This document shows positions 47,153 through 56,300 of a stretch of DNA of 64,000 nucleotides, in pieces. The position numbers and the translations under genes are program-made. Origin of the DNA: Marifrigoribacter sp965178585 (lineage in GTDB: Bacteria; Bacteroidota; Bacteroidia; Flavobacteriales; Flavobacteriaceae); assembly GCA_965178585.1 (NCBI GenBank), contig OZ238267.1:2108001-2172000 (forward strand), read 5' to 3'. Position 1 is the stretch's first letter. Every line of letters begins with the position of its first letter. Below the pieces are notes generated by a model. The model was not told where the DNA came from and searched no databases. It worked only from the letters and a program-made list of their open reading frames with translations.

Positions 47153-48172
47153 ATGAATTCGGAAGACATTTTAATAGTAAAGCAATTACTTAATACCCCT
47201 AAAAACATTGTTGTAGTTGGCCATAAAAACCCTGACGGAGATGCAGTTGGTTCTTGTTTAGGATTGGGTAATTTTTTAAAACAAAAAGGACATCAAGTAC
47301 AGGTAGTGATGCCTAATGATTTTCCTGATTTTTTAAAATGGATTCCAGAGGCTTCTTCAATAATCAACTACGATCAAAATTTAGAAGAAACACAAGCTGC
47401 CGTACAAAATGCAGATCTAATTTTTACATTGGACTTTAATGCTCTTAATCGTACCGGAGAATTAGAAAACGAATTAGAAAAAGCAACCGCTAATTTTATA
47501 TTAATAGATCACCATCAACAACCCGATGATTACGCAATAGTAACTTATAGCGATGTTACCATGTGTTCTACTTCCGAAATGGTTTTTCATTTTATGGAAA
47601 TGTTAAACGGAATTGATTTATTAAATAAAGAAATTGCAACTCAATTGTATGTCGGTATTATGACCGATACCGGCTCTTTTCGTTTTCCAGCAACTACGGC
47701 TACAACCCATAGAGTTATCGCAGATTTAATTGAAGCTGGAGCAAACAATTCTGAGATTCATCAAAATGTATATGACACCAACAGTCCAGATCGACTTAAA
47801 TTATTAGGTGTTGCATTAAATAATATGGTGATGCTTCCCGAATATAAAACAGCATACATCACTATATCGCAAGACGAACTAAACCAAAATAACTTTAAAA
47901 AAGGAGACACTGAAGGATTTGTAAACTATGCGCTTTCTATGTCTGGTGTGGTTTTTGCGGCTATTTTTATAGAAAACAAAAAGGATGATATTATTAAAAT
48001 ATCGTTACGAAGTAAGGGTAGCTTTTCAGTAAATGAATTTTCAAGAAACTATTTTAATGGTGGTGGACATACCAATGCCGCTGGTGGCAGGAGTTTAAAA
48101 AACTTGAAAGATACCATTGAAGATTTTATTAGTATATTGCCTCGCTATAAAAAAGAATTAAATGAGTCGTAA
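47153..48172 (+). CDS. nrnA: DHH-family nanoRNase/pAp phosphatase
   Basis: 339 residues. DHH motifs GHKNPDGDAVGS (about 23-34) and LIDHHQQPDD, and the DHHA1 motif GGGHTNAAGG near the C-terminus. Degrades nanoRNA and/or dephosphorylates pAp. It overlaps gldI by 11 bp, a link that is common in Flavobacteriia. Confidence 0.92.
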   Translation: MNSEDILIVKQLLNTPKNIVVVGHKNPDGDAVGSCLGLGNFLKQKGHQVQVVMPNDFPDFLKWIPEASSIINYDQNLEETQAAVQNADLIFTLDFNALNRTGELENELEKATANFILIDHHQQPDDYAIVTYSDVTMCSTSEMVFHFMEMLNGIDLLNKEIATQLYVGIMTDTGSFRFPATTATTHRVIADLIEAGANNSEIHQNVYDTNSPDRLKLLGVALNNMVMLPEYKTAYITISQDELNQNNFKKGDTEGFVNYALSMSGVVFAAIFIENKKDDIIKISLRSKGSFSVNEFSRNYFNGGGHTNAAGGRSLKNLKDTIEDFISILPRYKKELNES

Positions 48173-48719
48173 TTTATTTTTTCTACTTGCTATTTTATTC
48201 ACAATTTTCTCTTGCAAAAGTCCAGAAGCAAGAAAACCTGTTCAAAATAATTCGGGAACTTTTATCTCCAATTCTATTGAAAGAAATAAAGCAATTTTCG
48301 AAAAAGAAGAACTCCAAATTACTCAATTATTAGATTCCAATGAAGACCAACCCTATCATACTTCAGAAAGTGGCTTTTGGTACTATTATAATAAAAAAGA
48401 TACCTTACAGACTCAAATGCCAGAATTTGGTGATCATGTAACTTTCAGTTATGACATTAAAAATTTAAACGGCACTACGGTTCTTTCAGAAAATGAAATA
48501 GGAATACAAAATTGCGTAATCGATAAAACCAACCAAGAATTAATCTCTGGTATTCGGGATGGGCTTAAACTAATGAAAGAAGGAGAGACAATTACTTTTC
48601 TATTTCCTTCTTATAAAGCTTTTGGCTATTACGGAATTAACAATAAACTAGGAACCAATGTTCCTATTCAATGCACAGTAACATTAAATACATTAACTCA
48701 AACAAATGAAAACTATTAA
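48162..48719 (+). CDS. gldI: Gliding-associated FKBP-type prolyl isomerase lipoprotein
   Basis: 185 residues. Signal peptide with lipobox Cys18 (IFSCK). A single FKBP domain (FGDHVTFSYDIKNLNGTTV ... SGIRDGLKLMKEGETITFLFPSYKAFGYYG) with a rather divergent active site. GldI is required for gliding and T9SS function in related bacteria. Position next to nrnA and the next isomerase supports the assignment. Confidence 0.85.
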   Translation: MSRNLFFLLAILFTIFSCKSPEARKPVQNNSGTFISNSIERNKAIFEKEELQITQLLDSNEDQPYHTSESGFWYYYNKKDTLQTQMPEFGDHVTFSYDIKNLNGTTVLSENEIGIQNCVIDKTNQELISGIRDGLKLMKEGETITFLFPSYKAFGYYGINNKLGTNVPIQCTVTLNTLTQTNENY

Positions 48720-48723
48720 AACT

Positions 48724-49833
48724 ATGAGAAAATTATCATTTTTATTTTTAATTCTTACTTTAGGATTGGCATCATGTCAAGAAAGTAAATACCCAGATTT
48801 AGAAGATGGAATTTATGCTGAATTTAATACTAACAAAGGTATTTTTGTAGCAAAACTATACAATGAAGAAACTCCGCTAACTGTTTCTAATTTTGTTGAA
48901 TTAGCTGAAGGAACTAATGAAATGGTAGACTCTGCTTACAAAGGAAAAAAGTTTTATAACGGCTTGATTTTTCACAGAATTATAAAAGATTTTATGATCC
49001 AAGGTGGGGATCCATTAGGAACAGGTTCTGGTAACCCAGGATATAAATTCCCTGATGAATTTTCTCCAGAATTAAGACACAACAAAAAAGGTCTTCTTTC
49101 TATGGCAAATTCTGGCCCAGCAACTAACGGTAGTCAGTTTTTTATCACTTTAAAAGAAACTCCTTGGTTAGATGACAAGCATTCAATTTTTGGAGAAATT
49201 GTTATAGGACAAGAAGTAGTAGATTCTTTAGGATTGGTAGAAACTACGAAGCCTGGCGACAAACCAGTTGATCCTGTGGTAATCAATGAACTTACTATTA
49301 TTAGAAAAGGAAGTAGCGATGTATCATCATTTAACGATGCTATGGCAGCAGTTGAAGAAAAAGCAAAAGAAGTAGAAGCTGCAAAGTTAAAAGTTGCTTC
49401 AGAAACTGCAGCAGTTTTAGCTAGTGATCTTGCTAAAGCAGAAGAAATGCCTTCAGGAATTAAAATATATTTTAATGAAAAAGGTGATGGTGTTAAACCA
49501 GCAGAAGGTTCTAAAATTAAAATGAACTACGCTGGATATTTAACCAATGGTTCTTTATTTGATTCTAACCTTGAAGAAATTGCTAAAAAATATGACGTTT
49601 GGGATCATAGAAGAGCTGATGGTGGTGGATATGCACCAACTCCAACAGATTATAGTAAAGACGCTCAATTAATTCCTGGATTTAGAGAAGGGTTATTAAT
49701 GATGAGTGTTGGTGATAAAATCACTCTTTTAATTCCTGCACATTTAGCATATGGAGATAGAGGAATTCCTAATTTAATTCCTCCAGGAAGTGACTTGGTT
49801 TTCAACCTAGAAATTACAGAAATTGTAGAATAA
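48724..49833 (+). CDS. Cyclophilin-FKBP fusion prolyl isomerase lipoprotein
   Basis: 369 residues from ATG 48724 (MRKLSFLFLILTLGLASC, lipobox Cys18). An ATG six codons upstream is possible but overlaps gldI. The N-terminal cyclophilin domain has FHRIIKDFMIQGGDP and NGSQFFIT. A Glu/Ala-rich linker (about 205-235) leads to an FKBP domain (IKMNYAGYLTNGSLFDSN ... AYGDRG). Two unrelated isomerase folds in one periplasmic protein suggest a folding factor for exported proteins. Confidence 0.9.
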   Translation: MRKLSFLFLILTLGLASCQESKYPDLEDGIYAEFNTNKGIFVAKLYNEETPLTVSNFVELAEGTNEMVDSAYKGKKFYNGLIFHRIIKDFMIQGGDPLGTGSGNPGYKFPDEFSPELRHNKKGLLSMANSGPATNGSQFFITLKETPWLDDKHSIFGEIVIGQEVVDSLGLVETTKPGDKPVDPVVINELTIIRKGSSDVSSFNDAMAAVEEKAKEVEAAKLKVASETAAVLASDLAKAEEMPSGIKIYFNEKGDGVKPAEGSKIKMNYAGYLTNGSLFDSNLEEIAKKYDVWDHRRADGGGYAPTPTDYSKDAQLIPGFREGLLMMSVGDKITLLIPAHLAYGDRGIPNLIPPGSDLVFNLEITEIVE

Positions 49834-49852
49834 TTTTTTTACAATTTATATA

Positions 49853-49892
49853 TCAAAAAAAAGGCTGTCTAAAAAGACAGTCTTTTTTTTTG
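49853..49892 (+). terminator. Terminator after the gldI operon
   Basis: GGCTGTCT (49863-49870) pairs with AGACAGTC (49875-49882), loop AAAA, preceded by an A-run and followed by ten T. Confidence 0.93.
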
Positions 49893-49996
49893 CCAATACC
49901 TAGATAATTAAATTAAGCATATTATTAGCTGACAGATATCATTAAAAACCTTAGCACATAGTTTTAACTTTACATTCAGTTTTTAAAACAATTCGC

Positions 49997-51355
49997 ATGT
50001 ATTTAGATAGAGAAAATAGTATTGCTAAAAGCAACTATAACCGTTGGTATGTTCCAATTGCCGCCTTAAGTATTCATTTGTGTATTGGTCAAATTTATGC
50101 CTTTAGTGTTTTTAATAAACCCCTTACAAAAATTATTGGGGTTACCGAACAATTACCCGAAGATTGGAAACTTACCCAATTGGGATGGATATTTACCATC
50201 GCTATTTTCTTTTTAGGAGCTTCCGCAGCCGTTTTAGGAAAATGGGTAGAACGCGTTGGGCCAAGAAAAACCATGTTTTTTGCAGCCCTTTGTTTTAGCA
50301 GTGGCTTTATACTTTCTGCTTTGGGTATTTATTTTCATGAACTATGGATGCTTTATCTAGGATCTGGAGTTTTAGGAGGTATTGGTTTGGGATTGGGATA
50401 TATTTCGCCAGTAAGTACCTTAATTAAATGGTTTCCAGACCGACCAGGAATGGCAACCGGTATGGCGATAATGGGCTTTGGTGGTGGAGCTATGATAGCC
50501 TCTCCCCTTAGTGTTCATTTAATGGAGTTTTTCGCCACTCCAACCTCAACAGGAGTTTGGGAAACATTTTTAACGATGGGGCTCCTCTATTTAGTAGTTA
50601 TGTTATTTGGATCGTTTATCGTAAGAGTACCAGCAGAAGGATGGAAACCTAAAGGGTTTGACCCAAGTACCATAAAGAAAAACAAACTCATTACTACCCA
50701 TAATGTATTGGTAGATAAAGCCGTTAAAACTCCTCAGTTTTGGTTATTATTTATGGTGCTAGGACTAAATGTAAGTGCGGGTATTGGAGTGTTAAGCCAA
50801 GCCAGTGTGATGATACAAGAAATGTTTAGCACAGATACGATGGGGACTGCGGCTGTAACCGCAAGAGATGCCGCTATTTTTGTAGGATTGTTAAGTATGT
50901 TTAATATGATTGGAAGATTTGTATGGTCCTCCTTAAGTGATTATTTAGGGCGTAAAACTACCTATGCCATTTTCTTTTCCTTAGGTATAATCCTTTATGT
51001 ACTCATCCCATTTACGGGTAAAATAGGAAGTGTATTATTATTTACAGCTGCCTTTTCTGTGATTATTAGTATGTATGGTGGAGGTTTTGCTACCATCCCT
51101 GCTTATTTAAGAGATATGTTTGGCACCAAACAAATTGGAGCGATACACGGTCGACTTTTATTAGCTTGGAGTATGGCAGCCATTATTGGTCCTGTTACGA
51201 TTAACTATATGCGAGAATACCAGATAGAAGTATTAAACATGCCGAGTGCCGATGTTTATAATATTACTATGTACCTAATGGCAGGATTGTTATTTATAGG
51301 TCTTTTATGCAATTATTTTATAAAACCGGTAGACGCAAAATACCACGACGATTAA
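49997..51355 (+). CDS. OFA-family MFS transporter
   Basis: 452 residues, twelve membrane helices. Matches the oxalate/formate antiporter family: LSIHLCIGQIYAFSVFNKPL at the start, GGIGLGLGYISPVSTLIKWF, and DYLGRKTTYAIFF in the second half. The substrate is probably a small organic anion and cannot be set from sequence alone. It is monocistronic with a TAACTTTA -7-like box at 49965-49972. Confidence 0.88.
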   Translation: MYLDRENSIAKSNYNRWYVPIAALSIHLCIGQIYAFSVFNKPLTKIIGVTEQLPEDWKLTQLGWIFTIAIFFLGASAAVLGKWVERVGPRKTMFFAALCFSSGFILSALGIYFHELWMLYLGSGVLGGIGLGLGYISPVSTLIKWFPDRPGMATGMAIMGFGGGAMIASPLSVHLMEFFATPTSTGVWETFLTMGLLYLVVMLFGSFIVRVPAEGWKPKGFDPSTIKKNKLITTHNVLVDKAVKTPQFWLLFMVLGLNVSAGIGVLSQASVMIQEMFSTDTMGTAAVTARDAAIFVGLLSMFNMIGRFVWSSLSDYLGRKTTYAIFFSLGIILYVLIPFTGKIGSVLLFTAAFSVIISMYGGGFATIPAYLRDMFGTKQIGAIHGRLLLAWSMAAIIGPVTINYMREYQIEVLNMPSADVYNITMYLMAGLLFIGLLCNYFIKPVDAKYHDD

Positions 51356-51377
51356 AAAAGGGGCTTTTTCCCCTTTT
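51356..51377 (+). terminator. Hairpin after the MFS gene
   Basis: AAAAGGGG (51356-51363) pairs perfectly with CCCCTTTT (51370-51377), loop CTTTTT. The T-tail is short. The same 3' arm can also pair with AAAAGGGG at 51379-51386. Confidence 0.6.
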
Positions 51378-51386
51378 GAAAAGGGG

Positions 51387-51716
51387 ATTTTCTCCCACAC
51401 GGGACAACACGAAGGAAACACGGGGGAAACACTGTGGAGATACGATGGAAAGTTTAATGGTTTAATGGGGGAATGAATGGTGAGAAGTGAAATGTGATTA
51501 AAAAAATTGTTTGTTCTTTTACTTTTTTTCATTGCTAAAAAAAGTAACAAAAAAAGCTAGGCTTACGAAAAGCATTCTAAATTTTATACTTGCTTTCTAA
51601 ATTTTAGGAACTCGCAAAGCTCAATCAGCCTAAAATTTTACGAAAGCTGCATTGCAAATTTTACGAATGGTTTTCAGTTTGCCGAGGGGAAAGAAATGAG
51701 GGAAAGAAAGTTTTTT
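51387..51716. other. Non-coding gap before the recombinase gene
   Basis: No convincing gene. The left part is purine-rich and unusually G-rich for this genome. It holds a perfect 11-bp inverted repeat (TTACTTTTTTT at 51519-51529 with AAAAAAAGTAA at 51537-51547) and, at about 51570-51650, several CTAAATTTTA/TAAAATTTTA stretches in both orientations around AACTCGCAAAGCTCAATCAG. It looks like repetitive intergenic filler. Copy number elsewhere cannot be judged here. Confidence 0.5.
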
Positions 51717-51724
51717 TATCTTTG
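51717..51724 (+). promoter_or_regulatory. -7 box of the recombinase promoter
   Basis: TATCTTTG, an exact TAnnTTTG match, 36 bp before the recombinase ATG. No clear -33 TTG. It shows that the recombinase can be transcribed independently of the MFS gene. Confidence 0.55.
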
Positions 51725-51759
51725 TATTTCTCCCCTATTTTTTTAAATCGTTTTTTTTT

Positions 51760-52956
51760 ATGAATGCGTATGTGTATCGTGTTAAATTAACTGAGTTTGA
51801 GCATCGGGGTGTTCCTTGTTTTGGAATTGGGTTTGATTTTAATTTGGATTTAAAAGATCTAGTGAAAAGTATTACTGGTGTTGTTTGGAGTGCTCGAAGA
51901 AGGACTTTTTATGTACTAAAAAATGAATTGTCGTTGCATGATTTGTATAGTGAATTGAATGCATTGAAGATTTATGTTGATTATACTGAGTTAAAAGCTT
52001 CGGTAAAAACTATTAAACAAAAACCCAAAAAGCGTGTTCCTAGAGTTATAAGTGAGGATAAGAAAGAGGTTATTAGGGCTTTTGTAAGGTATTTACGAGG
52101 ATTGCGATTGAGTGAAAGTACGGTAATGACTTATTTTACTTTTGTTGCGGATTTTGTAGAATTTTTAGGGAAAAAACCCTTAGATGGCATTACTAATACG
52201 GATGTACGATTGTTTGTGGAACGCCAAGTTATCCAGAAAAAATATGCGATTAGTACTCACCGACAATTGATTAGTGCTATTAAACATTTTGGTGCTTTTT
52301 TACCTGATACTCATTTGGTTTTAGAAGATTTAAAACGGCCAAAAAAATCGAGTTACTTACCCACGGTTTTAAGTAAAGAAGAAGTGATTGATTTATTAAA
52401 ATCTACTAAGAATTTAAAACATCGGACGATATTAGCAATGTTATATTCGGCTGGATTGCGAATAAGTGAAGTACTACACTTAAAATTACATGAAATTGAT
52501 GTAGACCGACGGCAATTGTTTATAAAAAATGCCAAGGGAAGAAAGGATCGTGTTGTGGTATTGGCTGAAAGTTTTATACCTTTACTACAGAATTATTATA
52601 TGACCTATCAACCTAAAGTATATTTTGTTGAAAATCCGAAGGGTGGCATGTATAGTGATGTAAGTATACGTACATTTATTAAGAAATCTAGCCAATTTGC
52701 AGGGATTAAAAAGCGTGTAACACCGCATACTTTACGGCATAGTTTTGCTACCCATTTAATTGAAGATGGTGTGGGATTGCGTTATGTGCAGGATTTATTA
52801 GGACATACAAAACCAGAGACGACCATGATTTATACTCATGTTGCGAAGAAAGATTTATTAAAAATACAGAGCCCCTTAGATAGTGCATTAATGGCATTAC
52901 AACAAGAGGATAAAAAACAATTAAAACAAACACTTTCACGCAATATTGGCGGATAA
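51760..52956 (+). CDS. Tyrosine recombinase of the cassette platform
   Basis: 398 residues. Residues about 1-95 form an extra N-terminal region. A SAM-like core-binding domain is at about 100-185. The catalytic domain has Arg234 (SAGLRISE), Lys259/Lys262 (AKGRKDR), His323 and Arg326 (TPHTLRHSF), His349 (LLGHTKPE) and nucleophile Tyr358 (MIYTHV). It ends with the SPLD motif (371-374) that integron integrases also carry, but the long IntI-specific insertion before TPHTLRH is absent. The gene is co-oriented with the following cassettes and its stop codon is 28 bp before the first cassette end, so it is the likely enzyme that moves them. It could alternatively be an unrelated Xer-like enzyme. Confidence 0.9.
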   Translation: MNAYVYRVKLTEFEHRGVPCFGIGFDFNLDLKDLVKSITGVVWSARRRTFYVLKNELSLHDLYSELNALKIYVDYTELKASVKTIKQKPKKRVPRVISEDKKEVIRAFVRYLRGLRLSESTVMTYFTFVADFVEFLGKKPLDGITNTDVRLFVERQVIQKKYAISTHRQLISAIKHFGAFLPDTHLVLEDLKRPKKSSYLPTVLSKEEVIDLLKSTKNLKHRTILAMLYSAGLRISEVLHLKLHEIDVDRRQLFIKNAKGRKDRVVVLAESFIPLLQNYYMTYQPKVYFVENPKGGMYSDVSIRTFIKKSSQFAGIKKRVTPHTLRHSFATHLIEDGVGLRYVQDLLGHTKPETTMIYTHVAKKDLLKIQSPLDSALMALQQEDKKQLKQTLSRNIGG

Positions 52957-52993
52957 ACGTCAATAAAGTTGATGATATAACAAGTTGTAAGTA
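52957..52993. other. Candidate primary attachment site (attI-like)
   Basis: Between the recombinase stop and the first cassette: ends ATATAACAA-GTTGTAAGTA. The GTTG start is like that of every cassette boundary, but no long hairpin lies to its left. In an integron this junction would be attI joined to the first cassette. The assignment is inferred from position. Confidence 0.5.
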
Positions 52994-53033
52994 ATGCGAA
53001 AATCGTGCTAAAATTGAACATTTGAACTAAAAA

Positions 53034-53249
53034 AGCCAACGCGCAAACAGCACATTTATTTTTTGCCAATGCTCAATTTTTGCCTTTTTTATTATCGAAA
53101 TGACAACAGGAATAATCTCAAAATCAATGGGTCTTGTTGCCGATAGTTTGGATATGCTTGCCGACAGTTTCGTATACGGAATTAGCTTGTTGGCGGTTGG
53201 CGGAACGTTGATTAAGAAAAAATAAAAGAGCTGTTTCTTGCCAACGCTC
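53034..53249. repeat. Second-family structured repeat enclosing a transporter fragment
   Basis: Direct copies of GCCAACGC at 53035-53042 and 53240-53247. Inside them, AAACAGCACATTTATT (53045-53060) pairs with AATAAAAGAGCTGTTT (53221-53236), 14 of 16 bases. The two mismatches fall at the same places as in the element at 60563. The transporter fragment lies between the arms. Confidence 0.75.
53085..53225 (+). pseudogene. Internal fragment of a cation-diffusion-type transporter
   Basis: The reading FFIIEMTTGIISKSM, then GLVADSLDMLADSFVYGIS, then LLAVGGTLIKKK matches my recollection of the first helices of bacteroidetal cation transporters (CDF-like). A full gene needs some 150 more residues, so both ends are missing. 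The stop TAA (53223-53225) is supplied by the right repeat arm. An ATG at 53100 would give only 41 residues. Confidence 0.6.
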
Positions 53250-53260
53250 GAAAATTGTAA

Positions 53261-53337
53261 ATGAAGAAAATAATTGAAAAAGAAATAGTCGAGCAAACCT
53301 GAAAAAAAGAAAACTCTTTAAAGAAAATTATGCTGAA
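53261..53337 (+). pseudogene. Frameshifted N-terminal segment of the DUF3883 gene
   Basis: ATG at 53261 opens a frame reading MKKIIEKEIVEQT and stops at TGA 53300-53302. From 53299 the downstream gene's own frame reads LKKRKLFKENYAE straight into MVGAYKREKE at 53338. Joined, the two give a continuous charged N-terminus of the kind expected for this family. A single lost base near 53296-53299 would explain the break. Confidence 0.6.
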
Positions 53338-56300
53338 ATGGTCGGAGCATATAAAAGAGAGAAAGAAACTACAAAAGACTATAATGGCAGACAATTATTA
53401 GAACTGATACAAAATGCAGATGACGCAGGTTCAAATGCAATATTGATTAAAATTGACACTAAAAATTCAATTCTTACAATATCAAATAAAGGAGAAGCTT
53501 TTACCAAAGAAGGATATAGGTCATTAATGATTCAAAACCTTTCTTCCAAATTAAAAAAATCATACATTGGAAATAAAGGATTAGGTTTTCGTTCTATCAT
53601 TAACTGGAGCGACAGTATCACAATCATTAGTAATGGAACTACAGTTGAATTTTCGGAAGAAAAAAGAAAGCAGGAATTTCACAACTTGTTCAATGAAAAT
53701 GAAAGATTAAATATTATTAGTGAATTTTCATTTTCAAAAGACGTAAATCCATTACCTTTTTTAGCAATTCCATTAATAAAGGAATCATCTAATCATAGAG
53801 ACTTCACTACATCAATAGAAATAAATTATCGAGACCAATTTTTTGATGACATCCTCACACAAGTTAAAGATTTAAAAGAAGAAGTTTTACTATTTCTAAA
53901 CAACATCAAAAAAATTGAAATTCAAGGATTTGATGACATTAATGATATAGAAATAAAGGGAGAAAAATCTAATGAAAAACCTATTTCAATTGGAGATAAA
54001 AAATGGACGGTTTATGAAAAATCGGGACTTCTTGACGATATATACCAAGATAATACCAATACCCAAAAAGAACACTACCAATTAAAGATTGCAATTCCCA
54101 TAGGATTTGAGAATGAAACTGATTTACTATTTACTTTTTTCCCAACAAAAGTAAATTTAGAATTCCCATTTGTTGTTCACGGAACCTTTGATTTGGATAG
54201 TTCAAGAAACCAATTAGTTAAATCAGATAAAAATCAGTTTGTCCTTGAAAAACTAATAGAGCTTATCATTGAAACGGCTAAAAAAGTATCGGAAGAAAAA
54301 GTTAGTTGGAAACCATTAGAGTTGTTAAACTATAACAACAAAAACAAAGTGTTATCAGACCTGAATTTTTATGAAAACATAAATGAAAAAATTAAAGAAT
54401 TAGAATTGTTTCCCTGTATAGATGGTCTTTATCGAAAATTATCAGATACTTTAATGTATAATACTGATTTCACAAATTATATTATTGAAACTAACAACAT
54501 AAACTATTTTTCAAATCTTTTAATACCTATAAATTCAGAATTAAAACAATGGTTATCATCTGAACTAGATTTACAATTTTGGGTTTTGAAATCAAAGAAT
54601 TTCATAAAAAAAATTGATAAAATTAGTCAAGAAATTAAAACTTTAAATGACAGAGTAAACCTCATTTATATATTAGAGCAAGACAATTCTTTTTATTCAA
54701 ACAATGAACAATACTCTCTTTTATTGAATGAAGATAAAAAAGTGATAGATAAAAGTATTTCTGTCTTTACGCCACCAACCACTAAATCTGAAAAATTCAG
54801 TTTACCAGACTTTGTTAAAATCGACTTTTTAAATAAATATTTCTACACAAAGCTACTTAACAAATATGATTTATCTAATCACAAAGAAAAAGCAAGAGAA
54901 CTACAAAGAAGGTTAAAAGAAATTGTTAGAATTCGCTCATTTGAACCAATTCCAGTAATTGGAAAAGTGATTACAGAAACCAATCGACTAATTCAAAAAT
55001 CTAAAAGTAAAAATGACGTAAGCATTATTACAAAGAAAATGATAATGTCCTTGTACAATATCCACAAAGATTTAAACGAGACTACAAACCCAGACACTTC
55101 TAAAGTTAAAATAATTACACAAAGTGGTAAAATTCAATTAGCAAATGAACTTTATCTTTCAGGAGATTATCCTTCAGGAGAACTTACAGAAGATTTATTT
55201 AAAAGCATTTTACCAAAGAATAAATTTGTTTCAAGTAGAAAAACTTTAGGATTAGAAAAAGAAGAATCTATTTCTGTTGAACGCTTTTTATTAGATTTTT
55301 TAAAAGTTAATAAACATACCAAAATTCAAACTGATTTTGCACCAGAACATCAATATGAAAGTTTTGTTTTTGATAAAATAGTAAAACCAGCGAGTTTCAG
55401 ATATTCATATATACGTGTCAGTAAAATTGAAAATCTTGAGCTAATACTTAATAAAATAAGTAAAGAAAAACTAATACTTTGGCTTTTAAGCGATAGTTTT
55501 TTAAATCAACAATTGAACGACACTTACAATAATGATACTTTCGAATATGACAAAAAAGCAGAAAGAGAAGGATATTATTACCATAAAATTGAAGTAAAAC
55601 CATCCTATATTAAACATCAACTTTTACAACAAGATTTATTTAATGACCTACTAATTACAGATGAAAAATTAGCCTTCATTAACGATACGAACATTAATTA
55701 TTCTCATAAGTTATTTACTAAATATCAAGTTGAAAAAGACAAAATTGATTCCATACTATTAGAATTAGGTGCAAAAGAAAATTTTAGTGATTTATCCATT
55801 GAAAGGGTTAGTGAAATTTTAGGTTCATTAGAAGAAAGAGACAAAAAAGGAAAAACCACTCAAAAAATATACAAATTAGCTTTTGAACATTATAGAAAAA
55901 ACAAAGAGGAACTAATAATATCTGATGAATTCAAACTGTTTTCTACTAAAGGAAAAAATAGTGATTATTTCTCTTATTCAGAGGTTTATTATTCAGACAA
56001 CTCAAAACTACCAAAAAAGATAATTAACCAAGAACCTATTCTTAATTTTCCGAAAAGAATTGGAGAAAGCCAAGTATCAACATTTTTTGGAATAAAAACA
56101 TTCAAAGACTTTAAGATAAAAGTTAAGTCAAAAGAACTCAACACTTCAATGACAATGTGGTTGAATGAATATTTACGTTCAATAAAACCATACTTATTAT
56201 CAATAAGATTAAGTAAGATTACAGCTGACAAGCAAAAACAAATTAATCGTGAAGTAAAAAGTATAAAGTCCTTAAACATAGAAATTTGTAATCGTATTTC

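Noticed and set aside
51305..51550. Minus-strand 81-residue frame after the MFS gene
   Set aside because: Overlaps the transporter end and repetitive filler; composition is not coding-like.
51760..52956. Prophage or integrative element integrase
   Set aside because: No phage, relaxase or conjugation genes lie nearby, and no tRNA attachment site is adjacent; the nearest tRNA is almost 30 kb away.
53299..53302. Programmed -1 frameshift in the DUF3883 gene
   Set aside because: No canonical slippery heptamer before the TGA; a simple one-base loss is the better explanation.
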